This document shows, one piece after another, positions 22,991 through 33,599 of a stretch of 64,000 nucleotides of DNA (position 1 is its first letter; every line of letters starts with the position of its first letter). This stretch comes from Sciurus carolinensis. Its lineage: Eukaryota; Chordata; Mammalia; Rodentia; Sciuridae. The notes beneath the pieces were generated by a model. That model was not told the DNA's origin, searched no databases, and saw only the letters and a list, made by a program, of their open reading frames with translations. The translations under genes were made by a program, and so were the position numbers. The stretch lies in NCBI RefSeq assembly GCF_902686445.1, contig NC_062220.1, forward strand, positions 94,922,143 through 94,986,142. Direction: 5' to 3'.

Positions 22991-24164
22991 CTGGGGAGAG
23001 AAAAACAAACAAACAAACAAATGATAAAAAAGACTTGTTTAATTCAAGGAATTGTTCTCCACCTAAGGGCCCTTCTGTAGCCCAGATTTCTGGACCTTCC
23101 TTCTAGAATCTGCTGCATTTCACTTATCTAGATTTACCTCTCCTTCCTATCTTCATCCCCCATTTTCATCCCACCTCCTATGCCTTGGTCAGCCTGAAGG
23201 TGTCCCCCTTCTAAGCTTCCAGCCAGTCATGCCCACCTTCATGGCTACCTGTTCTTCACCTTTTTCCAAAATTATCTAGTTCACCTCAGTTGGTTCTACA
23301 GGAACAGTATTCGTTTGCCCCAGTGCTTTGAAAAGGTTTTGAAAAAAAGAAACACTTTCAAATAAAATATTGCATCCTATAAAGGGGTAAATGAAGACTA
23401 AGGAGAGAGATGTGCCTGGAGGCTTGCAATGAAGAAAGGCCCTTTCCCAGAGGAGCCGTGAGTTATAAGAAGCAGGGAATTTTAGATAGTAGTTTCCATA
23501 AGAATCCAGAAATGCGATAAATAAAAAACCCTGACTTTTTACTAAGCAGTACTTTTTGAAATATAGCAGTTTCCATGATGATGAAAGAAAGAAAAGGCAA
23601 CAGGGCGGAAAATGTTGGGAAAATGTTGGGAACGAGCAATTATCAACGAAGGAAAGACGAGTCAATTACCACCAGCCCAAAGAAAACTTTAGATGGCTCT
23701 GGGGTGTATTATGGGCACTGGGAATACTCTGCCCCTGGCAAAGGAGAACTGGCAACCTTTTCAGAATACAAATGGAGTATGTAAAGGTCTTAGAGATGCC
23801 TGCCCATCTTCCAGGAACAGAAGCAATCCTGACTAGGCCCCCGTCTCTGTGCGAGGTTCAGAGACTTTGTCATCGGCCCAGCATCAAGTAAAGGGTCTGG
23901 GGTGTCCCAGCTCTTGGCACTCTCTATGGGGTCCACAGAGGTGGAGGCATTAGCAGGGCTCCCCAGAAACCTGACCCAGAAAACCCAGATAACCCAGAAA
24001 CGAGGAAGGAAGGAGGCAGGTGGGGAGTAAGACACAAATGCCCCAAGGCTTTGCAACTCCAAGTGCAGCCCACAACCTTGGCCTCAGTGGCCTCCCTCTA
24101 CCCCCAGATCTACTGAACCAGCAAACCTGGGGTAGGGGTCCCCCCAGTCTGTCCTCTCACAGCC

Positions 24165-24330
24165 TTTCAGGTCATTCTGAGGTCCACTCTCCACTCCCAA
24201 TTACCACTGAGGTTTGAAAACCACTGCTGTAGGTCCCAATTGCTGAAGGTGTGATGGTGGACTAGGAGCTTTTAGAGATGCAGAGTTACCAGGTCTCCTT
24301 CCCCACCCTCAGACCTACTGTAATGCAACC
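24165..24330. mobile_element. MER5A-like hAT fossils, two abutting pieces
   Basis: TGAGGTTTGAAAACCACTG at 24209 is a terminal inverted repeat of the MER5/hAT group. The next piece (AGGAGCTTTTAGAGATGCAG to CAGACCTACTGTAATGCAA) is internal sequence of the same group. Confidence 0.6.
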
Positions 24331-24439
24331 CCTCTTTCAACAAGAGGGCACACTAAAGCTGGAGAAGTCTGAATCCTGGCAGTGGGAACACCCTGCTCAA
24401 TGTTGTGGAGGTTTGAGAAAGTCTGGCATCTTTCTTAGG

Positions 24440-24620
24440 GGATAAACAACATTTCAGCCTGGATGGAGCATTTAAATCACGGAAGAAAGGAGTCATTATG
24501 ACAGGCCTAGGATGCACCTACAGGTTACCCTGAGGACCATGGGAAAGCCTTGAAAGCATCAGGCAGAGCGATTACATTAGTATCTCAAAAGGATATCTCT
24601 GCCTAGAGGTGAAGAGACAG
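24440..24620 (-). mobile_element. L2 fragment
   Basis: CCATGGGAAAGCCTTGAAAG and AGAGCGATTACATTAGTATC resemble the reverse of the L2 ORF2 end. Confidence 0.5.
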
Positions 24621-24659
24621 GACAGAGCAGCCCATAAGAGATAAGAGACCGAGGCCTGA

Positions 24660-24785
24660 TCCCAGGGTTCCTAACCTCAGCACTATTGCCATAATAGTTC
24701 AGTCTTTGCTGTGAGGCTATCCTGGGTACTGTTCGTGGTCCTCTGACTCTAGACTTTGACAAATGTCCCTCTTGGAACCTTTGAA
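24660..24785 (-). mobile_element. MER20-like hAT-Charlie fossil
   Basis: CAGGGTTCCTAACCTCAGCA CTATTG is the reversed end of the element seen at 15335-15560, followed by its CAGTCTTTGCTGTGAGGCTA segment. Confidence 0.7.
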
Positions 24786-26011
24786 GTAAAATGGGGTGAC
24801 AGGTAGAGACAGTGGGAAAAAAGGGTGTTTAGAAGGTTAAATTCAAACGCTTGGGATCTGATTGAGATCAGGACTGTGTACACACTGTAAATCAAACACA
24901 GCATTCAATAATGCGAAACATCGGTGGTAGTTCATAAGTACAGACATATTCTGAGTCTCAGACTCCAAAGTCAGGTTGCATTTGAATGTTCAGGCTACTT
25001 TTAATATCTACTCCGAAAGCCTTGGTCTAATTAACCTAATAACAATGTAGATTTTTAACACTGATGATAACCAACACAGAAAAAACTATGAACGGCCTTA
25101 TAATTACTATACAAGGGTGCAATAGAATAAAATTTTATAATTGCACAGCTGTTCACTGTCAAAATCCAGCCTGAGGCTGTCTTTGATATTCACAGTGCAG
25201 AAATTGGGGTTAGGATGTAGGAGAAACATAGATAAGACAGATGATGTAGCTTGCTCAGGGACCCCCTGGAACTCCTTCTGTTTAGACAGAGGTTTGGATT
25301 ATCTGGTCTTTTCTTCACATAGAAGGGGAAAGGCAATTGTCACCAAGCCATACTCCTCTCTCTAGACAATTTACTTGCAAAGCAAACCAAGATGGATCCA
25401 GAGCAACATTGCAGAAGTCCTTGCTTACACATTTGCCAGCTCCCTCTTTTCAATTTGAACTTTGTTGGACAATCAAAATATGGGTTGTTATTAACTCAAG
25501 AATGGATTTAAAATATTGCATTTAGCTGCATCTGATCCCATCTAAAATGAAACTCTAACCTGGGCTGTCCCTGGGACAGGTGTCCTGCCCCATCTTCACT
25601 TTGCAATCTATTTAGCCAGCTCCACTTGCCTCCTGAGCTTCCCCACACATCAGGAAGGTAAATGAATGCAAAACAACAAACAAGGTTTGAATAAAGAAAA
25701 TTAGTGTGAATGGCATAAATGGAAGGTCAAAGGGGGAAAGTTAACCTGAAATTGAATTTCTGCGTGGTGAAGTGCCTTTCAACCTCTTTTTTTTGTGTGT
25801 GTATTATGTTATCTGGATTTAATCGGTCTAGGCTGAGGTTTGGACATCAGCAATTTTTAAAGTCTTCCCATAGGATTCTATTGAGATTTGTGATCAGGGC
25901 CTTCATAAATAGCTGCACAGGTTGTTCCCTGAAAGATTCCAGCATCTACACCACCTGTGACCTGACCGATGCTCCCTGAAGTTCAGCCCTGAGGAAACCT
26001 GATTGGAGCTA

Positions 26012-26195
26012 TTGGCACAGTAGAAAGGATATTGATACCTAGCTCTGGATTTAAGTGATGGTTTTCTCACTTACTAGCTATGCGAAGTGAGCAAATTACT
26101 GAGCCTCAGTCCTATCATCTGTAAAATGAGATTGATAACAAAACTACTTTATGGAAGTGAGAATTAAATAAGATGACTCCATAACTCAGGTGCTC
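26012..26195 (+). mobile_element. MIR, nearly full length
   Basis: TTACTAGCTATGCGAAGTGA, ACTGAGCCTCAGTCCTATCA and TGTAAAATGAGATTGATAAC follow MIR. Confidence 0.85.
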
Positions 26196-27032
26196 TGACC
26201 CCTTAGAGACTTGGTGCTCTTCAAAATCCAGAAAAAGCCCTGAAGAGCCTGTTAGGGCCTTGCTGAAATCAGATCTTTTCTGGAGCATTTAATTCCCTTC
26301 AACAATACATAACTTTTCTCCAGTTCGGATTCTTACAGTCTGACAGGCTGTGCTGAAAAGATGTGCAACCTACTATGTGTTGCTTTATATGTCCTGATCA
26401 GTATGCACTTATATCAGTCATCACATGGAATTGATTGCAGCCAGTATTTTCTAAGCAGTTTTTCAGAGACCATTATTTGCATTTTGCATTTTCTGATATT
26501 TTTCTTAATAGTTTTAATCTGGAGAGTAAATAAATTGAGGGAGGCTTCTAGAGAGGTTTTATTTTTAATTGTTGAATCGTTTAGTAGATTTTTTTTCTTC
26601 TTGGAAGCAATTATTGGAATCTTGCCTCACAAATTATTCTTTCAATTCTGGTGACAGAAATAAAAAAATTGTAAAATCCTAATTAGCCTTTGAGTTAATG
26701 CCAAGGCAGTTTGTGTTTATAAAATAAACAATGCTCTGACAATAAATTTTTAGATTCACATTAAGAAGAACAAAATACAAATTCTCTTTTTCTCCATTTC
26801 TGCTCAGAGTTCTGAAGGTGGTTGAGGGTTTCTTGTGGTATTTCAATTTCTTCTCCAACAATTTAAGCAGTTAGCTGAACTGGCTACTGTCAGCCCTTAA
26901 TTATTCACTGAATTAGATAATGACTGGCAAAGCAGACATTGTGATGGATTAATCAATTATGTAGAAATGCCTGCATGTTGCCATTTAACAAGAATCAGTC
27001 TTGTACATCAAAACCCATATGACCCCCACGCA

Positions 27033-27152
27033 CAGGGCTGCCAGATAAAAATATTGTACCCGACATACTTACACTAAAAATTCAGTCATTTTTCATCTGC
27101 AATTTAAATTTTACTGAACATCCTATACCTTTATTTGCTAAACCTGGTAAAC
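27033..27152. mobile_element. Palindromic MITE (MER53-like)
   Basis: CAGGGCTGCCAGATAAAAAT on the left and TTATTTGCTAAACCTGGTAA on the right are its inverted ends. The centre holds CCCGACATACTTACACTAAA. The family name is tentative. Confidence 0.65.
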
Positions 27153-27499
27153 CTCAATGTAAGGGATTTTCCTCCCCTTTATTTCCATGTTGCCAAATCA
27201 GTAATAATACCTTCAATGCATTCATTGGTGAATGATGATGAGCAGGCTAGCAAGCAGAGGGAGGGACAAGGACCAGAACCTCTGGCTGCTGACCAATCTT
27301 TCCTTACTGCCAGGGTCTCCAGCATTGAGGATGATACTCTTCTTTAAAGGTATCCTTTTCTCTTCCCTTTTCAGCGAGGGCTGATTTGCCACCAGAGCCT
27401 AAGTCAAATATTTAACTCTGCAACCATTTCTTTAAGTATTCTATTTGCTGAATAAGCGTCATTACAAGGAGGGCAAATTAGGGGGGATGAGTAGTAATG

Positions 27500-27715
27500 G
27501 TGATGGCCTTAACATTTATTGAGTACTTGGTAAGTAACATTTATTGAGTACTGGGGATGGAACTAGGTGCTTGGCATACCTCAACTTGATTAGTATCCCC
27601 ATGAGAGGACACTATCACCCCATCTTACAGACAAGAAAATTGAGGCTTAGTGAAGTCGAGCACCTTGCCTGAAGATCACATTGTTAGAAAGTAGAGGAGC
27701 AGGAGAATGCAACCT
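27500..27715 (-). mobile_element. MIR with internal 25-bp tandem duplication
   Basis: ATCTTACAGACAAGAAAATT and AGATCACATTGTTAGAAAGT are the reverse of MIR. TAACATTTATTGAGTACT occurs at 27510 and again at 27535. Confidence 0.82.
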
Positions 27716-27717
27716 CC

Positions 27718-27900
27718 AGAGGACACTTGGCAATGACAGGAGGCATTTTTAGGCATCATGGCTGGAGAAGGAGGGATGGAGCTGCTGGCCTCTAGTGGGT
27801 AGAGGACAGGGATGCTGCTAGACACTACAAAGAGCATAACAACCCTTACAACAAAGGATTATCCAACCCCAAATGTCTGAGGTTGAAAACCCCTGCTATA
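27718..27900 (+). mobile_element. MER20-like hAT-Charlie fossil
   Basis: CTGGCCTCTAGTGGGTAGAG, CAACAAAGGATTATCCAACC and GAGGTTGAAAACCCCTGCTA cover most of the element. Confidence 0.78.
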
Positions 27901-28071
27901 GAAAGAAGGCAGGAGAAGAAAGTGGAAGGAGCTCAAGTTCCTTCTTCCACCCCAGGGCAACGTAGCACGTGGTGGGCTTGTATCCAGAGTAGCTTTTGGG
28001 TTGTGAAAACAGGGCTGTGAGAGGTCAGAATGGCAAGGGAAAGGCTGACATTCTACCCTCTGGTTGCTTAC

Positions 28072-28131
28072 CACGGTCGAGGATTTCTTGACAATTTGTC
28101 TTGCCTTCTCTAGTGTAAATTTCCATGCCTC
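28072..28131 (-). CDS. AOAH: AOAH exon: linker helix before subunit cleavage region
   Basis: This 60-nt exon, phase 0 at both ends, reads EAWKFTLEKARQIVKKSSTV. Human AOAH has ETWKFTLQKARQIVKKSPIL at about residues 131-150. The acceptor is ttttctcttatag and the donor is GTG followed by gtaagc. The segment is basic and helical-looking, and it connects the saposin-like domain to the site where the precursor is cut into two subunits. The last four residues (SSTV) differ most from the human version. Confidence 0.95.
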
Positions 28132-28267
28132 CTATAAGAGAAAAGTTAGATAATATTAAAACTTCTTTCCTAAAGTAAAAATTTTCAAGTCCATAAGTTT
28201 GCAATAAATAAATTATTCCATACATTTATGATAAAATAATTCACAAGAAAGCAAATTCATGTCAATA

Positions 28268-28490
28268 GGCACCTTTATTAAGGACTTTAGTCTATACCAG
28301 ATGCTGCTCTAAGTTCTTTGCAAACATTATCTTTCTCAATCTTCACAGCAGCCCCAAGAGATAGGACTATTTTATAGATGAGGAAATTGAGATGCAGGAA
28401 AGCTAAGAAACTGGCTCAAGGTTGAATAACTAGAGTCTGGCAGGGAGGTAGTCTGAACCTCTGCTGCCTACAGCTGTGCTACACTGATCT
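28268..28490 (-). mobile_element. MIR, nearly full length
   Basis: CACCTTTATTAAGGACTTTA, TTTTATAGATGAGGAAATTG and CTGGCAGGGAGGTAGTCTGA are reversed MIR landmarks. It ends about 140 bp upstream of the KARQIVKK exon. Confidence 0.85.
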
Positions 28491-28941
28491 CTCTGGGTAG
28501 CCTGTTCTTGTGTCTAACAGCCCCACCAGCCTGCTCCAGTGTCCTGTGCCTCCGCACTGAAGAATGGCTATCCAGCTCACACTCATCTCTCACTCACCTC
28601 CCCCTTTCCTGGCTCAATATCCTCAGTCCTCTTCCAACCATTTCCAGAGCATCTTTCAAGTATGCATACATTGCAAGTATAAACAGTTAGCTCATTATTA
28701 CCAATAATGTTTGCTATGAAAAACTCTAAGGACCACTGTGTTTGTGTACTTGCAGAAGGTTGGGACAAAAGTAACCCAGGAGTGGGTTGGGACTGGGGAG
28801 GGTTGGCTCCAGCACTGCTTCTCAGAGCTTTTATTCCCTACTCAGTGCACACATAGCAGAACTGTTGTCCCTCGTTGGCCTGCTGCCTGTTAGTCCTAGA
28901 GTAATCCCCCTGATAAATAATTGATAGATACATTGGGAAAC

Positions 28942-29150
28942 TGCTTTTTAATTATTTTTTAAAAAATATTTATTGCTTCCTTTTAGTTTAGTAGAATCAA
29001 TTGTGACATAATTATGCAAGCATGGAATATATTTTATTCTAGTTAGGATCCCAGTCTCATGGATGTACATGATGGTGGAATTCGCTGTGATGTTTTCATA
29101 TATGTACATGGGAAAATTATGTTGGATTCATTCCACTGTCTTTCCTTTTC
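28942..29150 (-). mobile_element. L1 3'-end fragment
   Basis: The plus strand shows a T-rich start and then the reverse of the L1 3' UTR, including GTTAGGATCCCAGTCTCATG and CATATATGTACATGGG. Confidence 0.8.
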
Positions 29151-29264
29151 CTTTTTAACCTTTACTTGTATCTCCCCCAAATAAGTAGGGAAGCTGGGAT
29201 TTGGGGTGAATGCTCTAGTTGTCACTTCAGGTAAGCTGAGAATGTTGTCCCTGTACTTTGCACA

Positions 29265-29311
29265 CATCAACTTGATTAGTCCTCTCATCAACTTGATTAG
29301 TCCTCTCATCA
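29265..29311. repeat. 21-bp tandem duplication
   Basis: CATCAACTTGATTAGTCCTCT occurs at 29265 and again directly after at 29286, with the first bases of a third copy. Confidence 0.92.
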
Positions 29312-29608
29312 GAGGCTGTTTTCCAACCAGCACAGTAGTGTTTCAATGTTCTTAGACGCATACCCTGTACCAGGGCATCTGGCAACCAAGTTCACCTAGA
29401 GAGTGTCTGAATGTAGGAATGGGGCTTTTGAGATAGAGGGTCATCAAGAGAAGGTCTCTTGGGAGATGTTGGCCTATGCTGGTGATGGATGTGTAGGACT
29501 CAGGTCTTTAACTCTTGTCTGTTTCTCATCCTTTGAGCTTTCTTTCTCTGCTCTGGAGCTATGGTGCTCTGATAATATCATCCATGTTGAATGAAAATGT
29601 CAGAGGAG

Positions 29609-30031
29609 TGTTAGGGTTTGGACATGAGGTGTTTCCCCTAACAGCTCCTGTGTTAATGCAGAAATGTTTGGAGGTAAAATGATTAGAGACCTAACTTAAT
29701 CAGCAAATTCAAGTTTGAATAGACTAACTGGATGTGACTGTGGGTAGGCGGTGCATAACTGGACAAGGTGGGTCATTGGAGAGGTGCCCTGGAAGGGCTC
29801 ATATTCCCTGCAGCCCTTTCCCCTTTCTCTCATGCTTCTTGGTTGCTGTGAATAGAGCTGCACTCCTCCACCATGCCCTTCTGCCATGATGTTCTGCCTC
29901 ATCTTGGGCTCAGAGCAATGGAGTCAGCCCACCATGAACTGAACCTTTGAAATTGGGAGGCGAAACAAACTTTTCTTCTTCTAAGTTCTTGTCAGGTATT
30001 TTGGTCACAGAAATGAAAAGAAGACTAAAAT
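29609..30031 (+). mobile_element. Squirrel-lineage solo LTR
   Basis: It starts TGTTAGGGTTTGGACATGAG and contains CCATGATGTTCTGCCTCATC and AAACAAACTTTTCTTCTTCT. It ends near TTGGTCACAGAAATGAAAAG AAGACTAAAATA. It is the same LTR family as 45485-45916 and 47890-48386. Confidence 0.85.
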
Positions 30032-30864
30032 AAAGAAAGGGGTGACTGCCTAGTGTGAGATGGAGTTGGAGAGAATCTTCCAGAAGGAGATTCTTGAAAG
30101 AGGGCCTCAGAGTCAGCCTCAGCTCATCCTCCATAGCAGGCTCTGAAATCATCTCAAATTATATTCCTTTTGTTCAAGCTCAAAGGAGCAGGTCAAAGGC
30201 AGCAGGTTGGCTGATAGCCAGAAATGTACAGGAATACTGTGAGAATAGAAGATATTCTCTCCAGGGGAGCTGGTTGCCAGGATGCCCTGGGACAGGGTTT
30301 ATTTTTTTAGAACATTAAAACACTGCTGTGCCAGTTGGTGAACAGCTGTGTCCCTGAGTCCCTGAGTGTCCCCCACCATTTCCCTGACTACCCAACTTCT
30401 TCCTAGGACTTCCTAACCTCTTTGTGATGGTTCAGCTAAGGGGTCAGTATGATGATACCACACACTGGGTGCCTCTAGGCTGGGTTCCAACACAACATCC
30501 AGCATCCTTTCTGATCTCTTGGCAGCAGGTATGAAAAAAATTGATGACAATCCTCACTTTTAAAACTTGGATATCTTTAACAGAAAGTCTGTTTTAGGGA
30601 TTGGCCCCATTCACAAAACTATCTTATCAATTATTTTGACTTTTTCTGGAAATTCTCCTGTTGTATAAAGTAAGCCTCTCTGACATGGACCATGTAACAG
30701 AGACCAGATAAAGAGTTAATTTCTCTTTTTGGCTACTTTTGTTAGGCTCCAGCTCATTCCCCACATATGGGATCTTGAAGGGTGGTGTTCATTCATCTTT
30801 ATTATGTGCCCTTGCCTTTCTATCTCAAAAGGTTCCCTTGCATTCTAAGGCCCCACTTAAACAT

Positions 30865-30883
30865 CCAGTGTCCAGTATAATCC

Positions 30884-30932
<49 letters not shown>

Positions 30933-30945
30933 GGTGCTCAATTTA
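30865..30945 (+). mobile_element. MIR 3' end split by a TA microsatellite
   Basis: CCAGTGTCCAGTATAATCCC TGATATA before the repeat and TAGTAGGTGCTCAATTTATA after it form the MIR 3' end once the TA expansion is removed. Confidence 0.7.
30887..30929. repeat. (TA)n microsatellite, about 21 units
   Basis: A pure TA run interrupts a MIR 3' end. Confidence 0.97.
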
Positions 30946-31144
30946 TATGTAAATAAAAAGTGAAAGAAAACATATATGCTATTACCTCAATTAAGGAAAA
31001 CAGGCCACCAGATTTTATACATCTAGGAAGAAGAACAACAACAAACTTGCAAAGGAATGTGCCATACAAATTTTGGGTGATAATTTTTTCCTTTTTGTTC
31101 TTTTCTGTGTTTTCTAAATTTTCAAGAATGAACACCATTTCAAA

Positions 31145-31348
31145 GAATGAACACTTTGGTCTACATGAAAGGAAGACCATTAGAGTAGAGGAAGGGGATT
31201 AGGGGGAGGAAGGAGGGAAAGGAAGAGGGTGATACTGGGAACCAAAATGGAGAAAACTATGTTACTTGCATTTATGAATATGTCAAAATGAACCCCATTA
31301 TCATGTGTAACTATCATGCATTAAAAATAAAGAAGAGAAAAAATACTT
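31145..31348 (+). mobile_element. L1 3'-end fragment
   Basis: A purine-rich block (31185-31240) is followed by TATGAATATGTCAAAATGAA and an A-rich tail with AATAAA. This is the same L1 3' UTR type as at 61141-61245 and 56782-56987. Confidence 0.75.
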
Positions 31349-31839
31349 TTGACTTTATCCACGTGGCTTTTATTTCTTATTGATAAATAAAATTATATGC
31401 CTACAGCATATACAGATGTACCAGTGAAGGCCCTGGAGATGCCGTGGCGAAGGGCACAGACACCACTGTCCTCCCTAAACTCGTCTGCCAGGAGACTGTC
31501 CTTGAGCAAGCACAGAAAATAGAAGTGGGATGACACCAAGAGAGGACCTCAGTATCATCTTCCTTATAGAGGCTGCCTGGATCCCTTTGAAAGAATACAT
31601 TTGATTTTAACCAGCTCAGTTCTCTGGGGCTCAATGTTTGTTAGGGAATGAAGACAAACCATAAAAACACATCAGGGCAAGAACCACCCTGGAGGCCTTG
31701 ACCTATCCTTAGTGCCAGGGTGTGATGGGCTCCCTCTGTGGTGGTCCTCCTGATAAGTAGCAGACGGACAAGAGCCATTGGGCATGAGGTTAAGGGGATG
31801 ATTCTATAAATTGAGATATAAGTCAGACCTCCATACATT

Positions 31840-32590
31840 TTCTCTTAAAAAAAAAAGTAATTTATCCTAAAAGCAATTTACCTAAGGCCACTCTGGCCCT
31901 GCTCTGGCTTAAATCAATGGGATATGCTACATCTCTCGGCAAACAACCTGATATCTGTGCAGCTATTCTCAGGGTCAAGGAATGGTGGTTCAAAGATTCC
32001 TTCCTGCCTATGAGGAGAACACAGGTTACTCCGAAGGGGGACTTCTGTGACCTTTATATAGACCAAAGACTCCATGGCTCAGGAACACAGGATAACCAAA
32101 AACAAAGCCCATGTGAAATCTGTAAGAACAAGTTCCAGTTAGAACCAGAGAGCCTGGGTCAGAGCAAACTAGAGTAGCCTTTTAATCTTTAGCCTTTTAA
32201 TCTTTGTCTTTATAATAAGTAAAATTCTGCTCTGGCCAATGGGTTTCACTAGGGTACCTATGGGTAAGACCATGCATAGTAGGAACTTAAAAATCTGAGG
32301 CAATCTTACTGTCAGTCAAGAGTGGAGCAGTCGTACCTGGGCAGAACTCTCTAGAAACTTCCCATAGAATCCCCAATAAAACTGGGGAACAAAGGGGAAC
32401 CAGATTGCTCTCGCCTCTTAGAGACAGCCCACCCTCTCCCTTGAGGGTGTTTTCCTTTCTCTTCTAATAAACTCTACTATACTTCTGCCACATTTCATGT
32501 CTTGCCTGAAATTTTCTCCTGAAAGAACACAAATACCAAAAGATGCAACATGACCCCTGAATTACCCTGGTAACATTCCTAGGAGGCTGA
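31840..32590 (+). mobile_element. Probable ERV1-like LTR
   Basis: The AATAAAACTGGGGAAC stretch, the block CTTAGAGACAGCCCACCCTC, the phrase TTGAGGGTGTTTTCCTTTCT and a second AATAAACT near 32467 look like the R/U5 part of a gammaretroviral-type LTR. The left boundary and the family are uncertain, and no internal region was seen. Confidence 0.5.
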
Positions 32591-33599
32591 GGGCAGGTTG
32601 GTACATGTGGGGGAGGTGTGGGGAGCAGGGGCTGGAGCTGCAGGGAAACACAGGTCTTTGCGAAGGAGGGAGTCAAAGCATCCAGGAACAGGAACGGCGT
32701 CCTGGACCCAGATGGGGATCCCAACTCACCCATGTACTGAGTACCCACTTACATATTCCAATTACAATGGCCAGAAGGAAAATCTAGATTTCTCTGAAAA
32801 TTACAGAAGGTCAGGACGGACAAACTAGAAAATTGAAAGCATTTCTGCAAGATGTAGTTTGGGTAACACTAAAGTGAAGCAAAGAGGGAGTGGCTAGGTT
32901 TTCAACACATTGAGCGGGGGTAAGTGTGTCACCATTAGGGGGCCCAAGGAGGTCTCCGCAGAGACAGAGGAGATGGCTACTGAAATCTTCCAGGCTTTAG
33001 ACATTTGCAGGAAAGAATTTAAGAACACATCACACATTCACTTTATTAGAAAGTGAAAGGCAGAGATTCATATGCTCAGAACAGAATGCGGGCTATCTCC
33101 AGAGTGAGAAAGAGTGCTTTTGGGGTCTCAGGTTCCTCTTTTAAAGGAAACTTTGTAAGGGGTGGGCATGGGAGGGTATGTGGGAATGGCATCAGCCTGG
33201 TGATCACAAGATGATTTACAATGGTCTGGCTGCTCTCAGTAATTTTGGTTGACATAGTGGTCTCTACTATCTGATCAAAAGACAATGGTGGGAATGTACT
33301 CCATGTTATAGGTTTCTTTTTACTTATTTATTTATCTTTTAATTTTTTTTTTTTACAGATTGCATTTTGATTCATTGCACACAAATGGGGTACATCACTT
33401 CGTTTCTATAGTTGTACACGATGTAGATTCATACCATTTGTGTAATCATACATGTAATGATGTCCGTCTTATTCCACCATTTTTCATATCCCCCTCCCTC
33501 TCATTTCCTTCTACATAATCTAAAGTTCCTCCATTCTTCTCTCCTGCCCAACCCCCCCCCACCCCCATTATATATCATTCTCCACTTATGAGGGAAAAC

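Larger units (their letters stand above)
22991..28071 (-). other. AOAH: AOAH intron between KARQIVKK and GSDIC exons
   Basis: This 5.1-kb intron contains hAT-type fossils near 24165-24330, 24660-24785 and 27718-27900, an L2 piece, two MIRs and a palindromic MITE. Bases 23020-24160 and 24790-26010 are unassigned unique sequence. Confidence 0.85.

Noticed and set aside
31350..31840. Possible processed pseudogene with AATAAA-like text on the minus strand
   Set aside because: No protein match, no A tail and no target duplication could be found, so it is left as unassigned intron.
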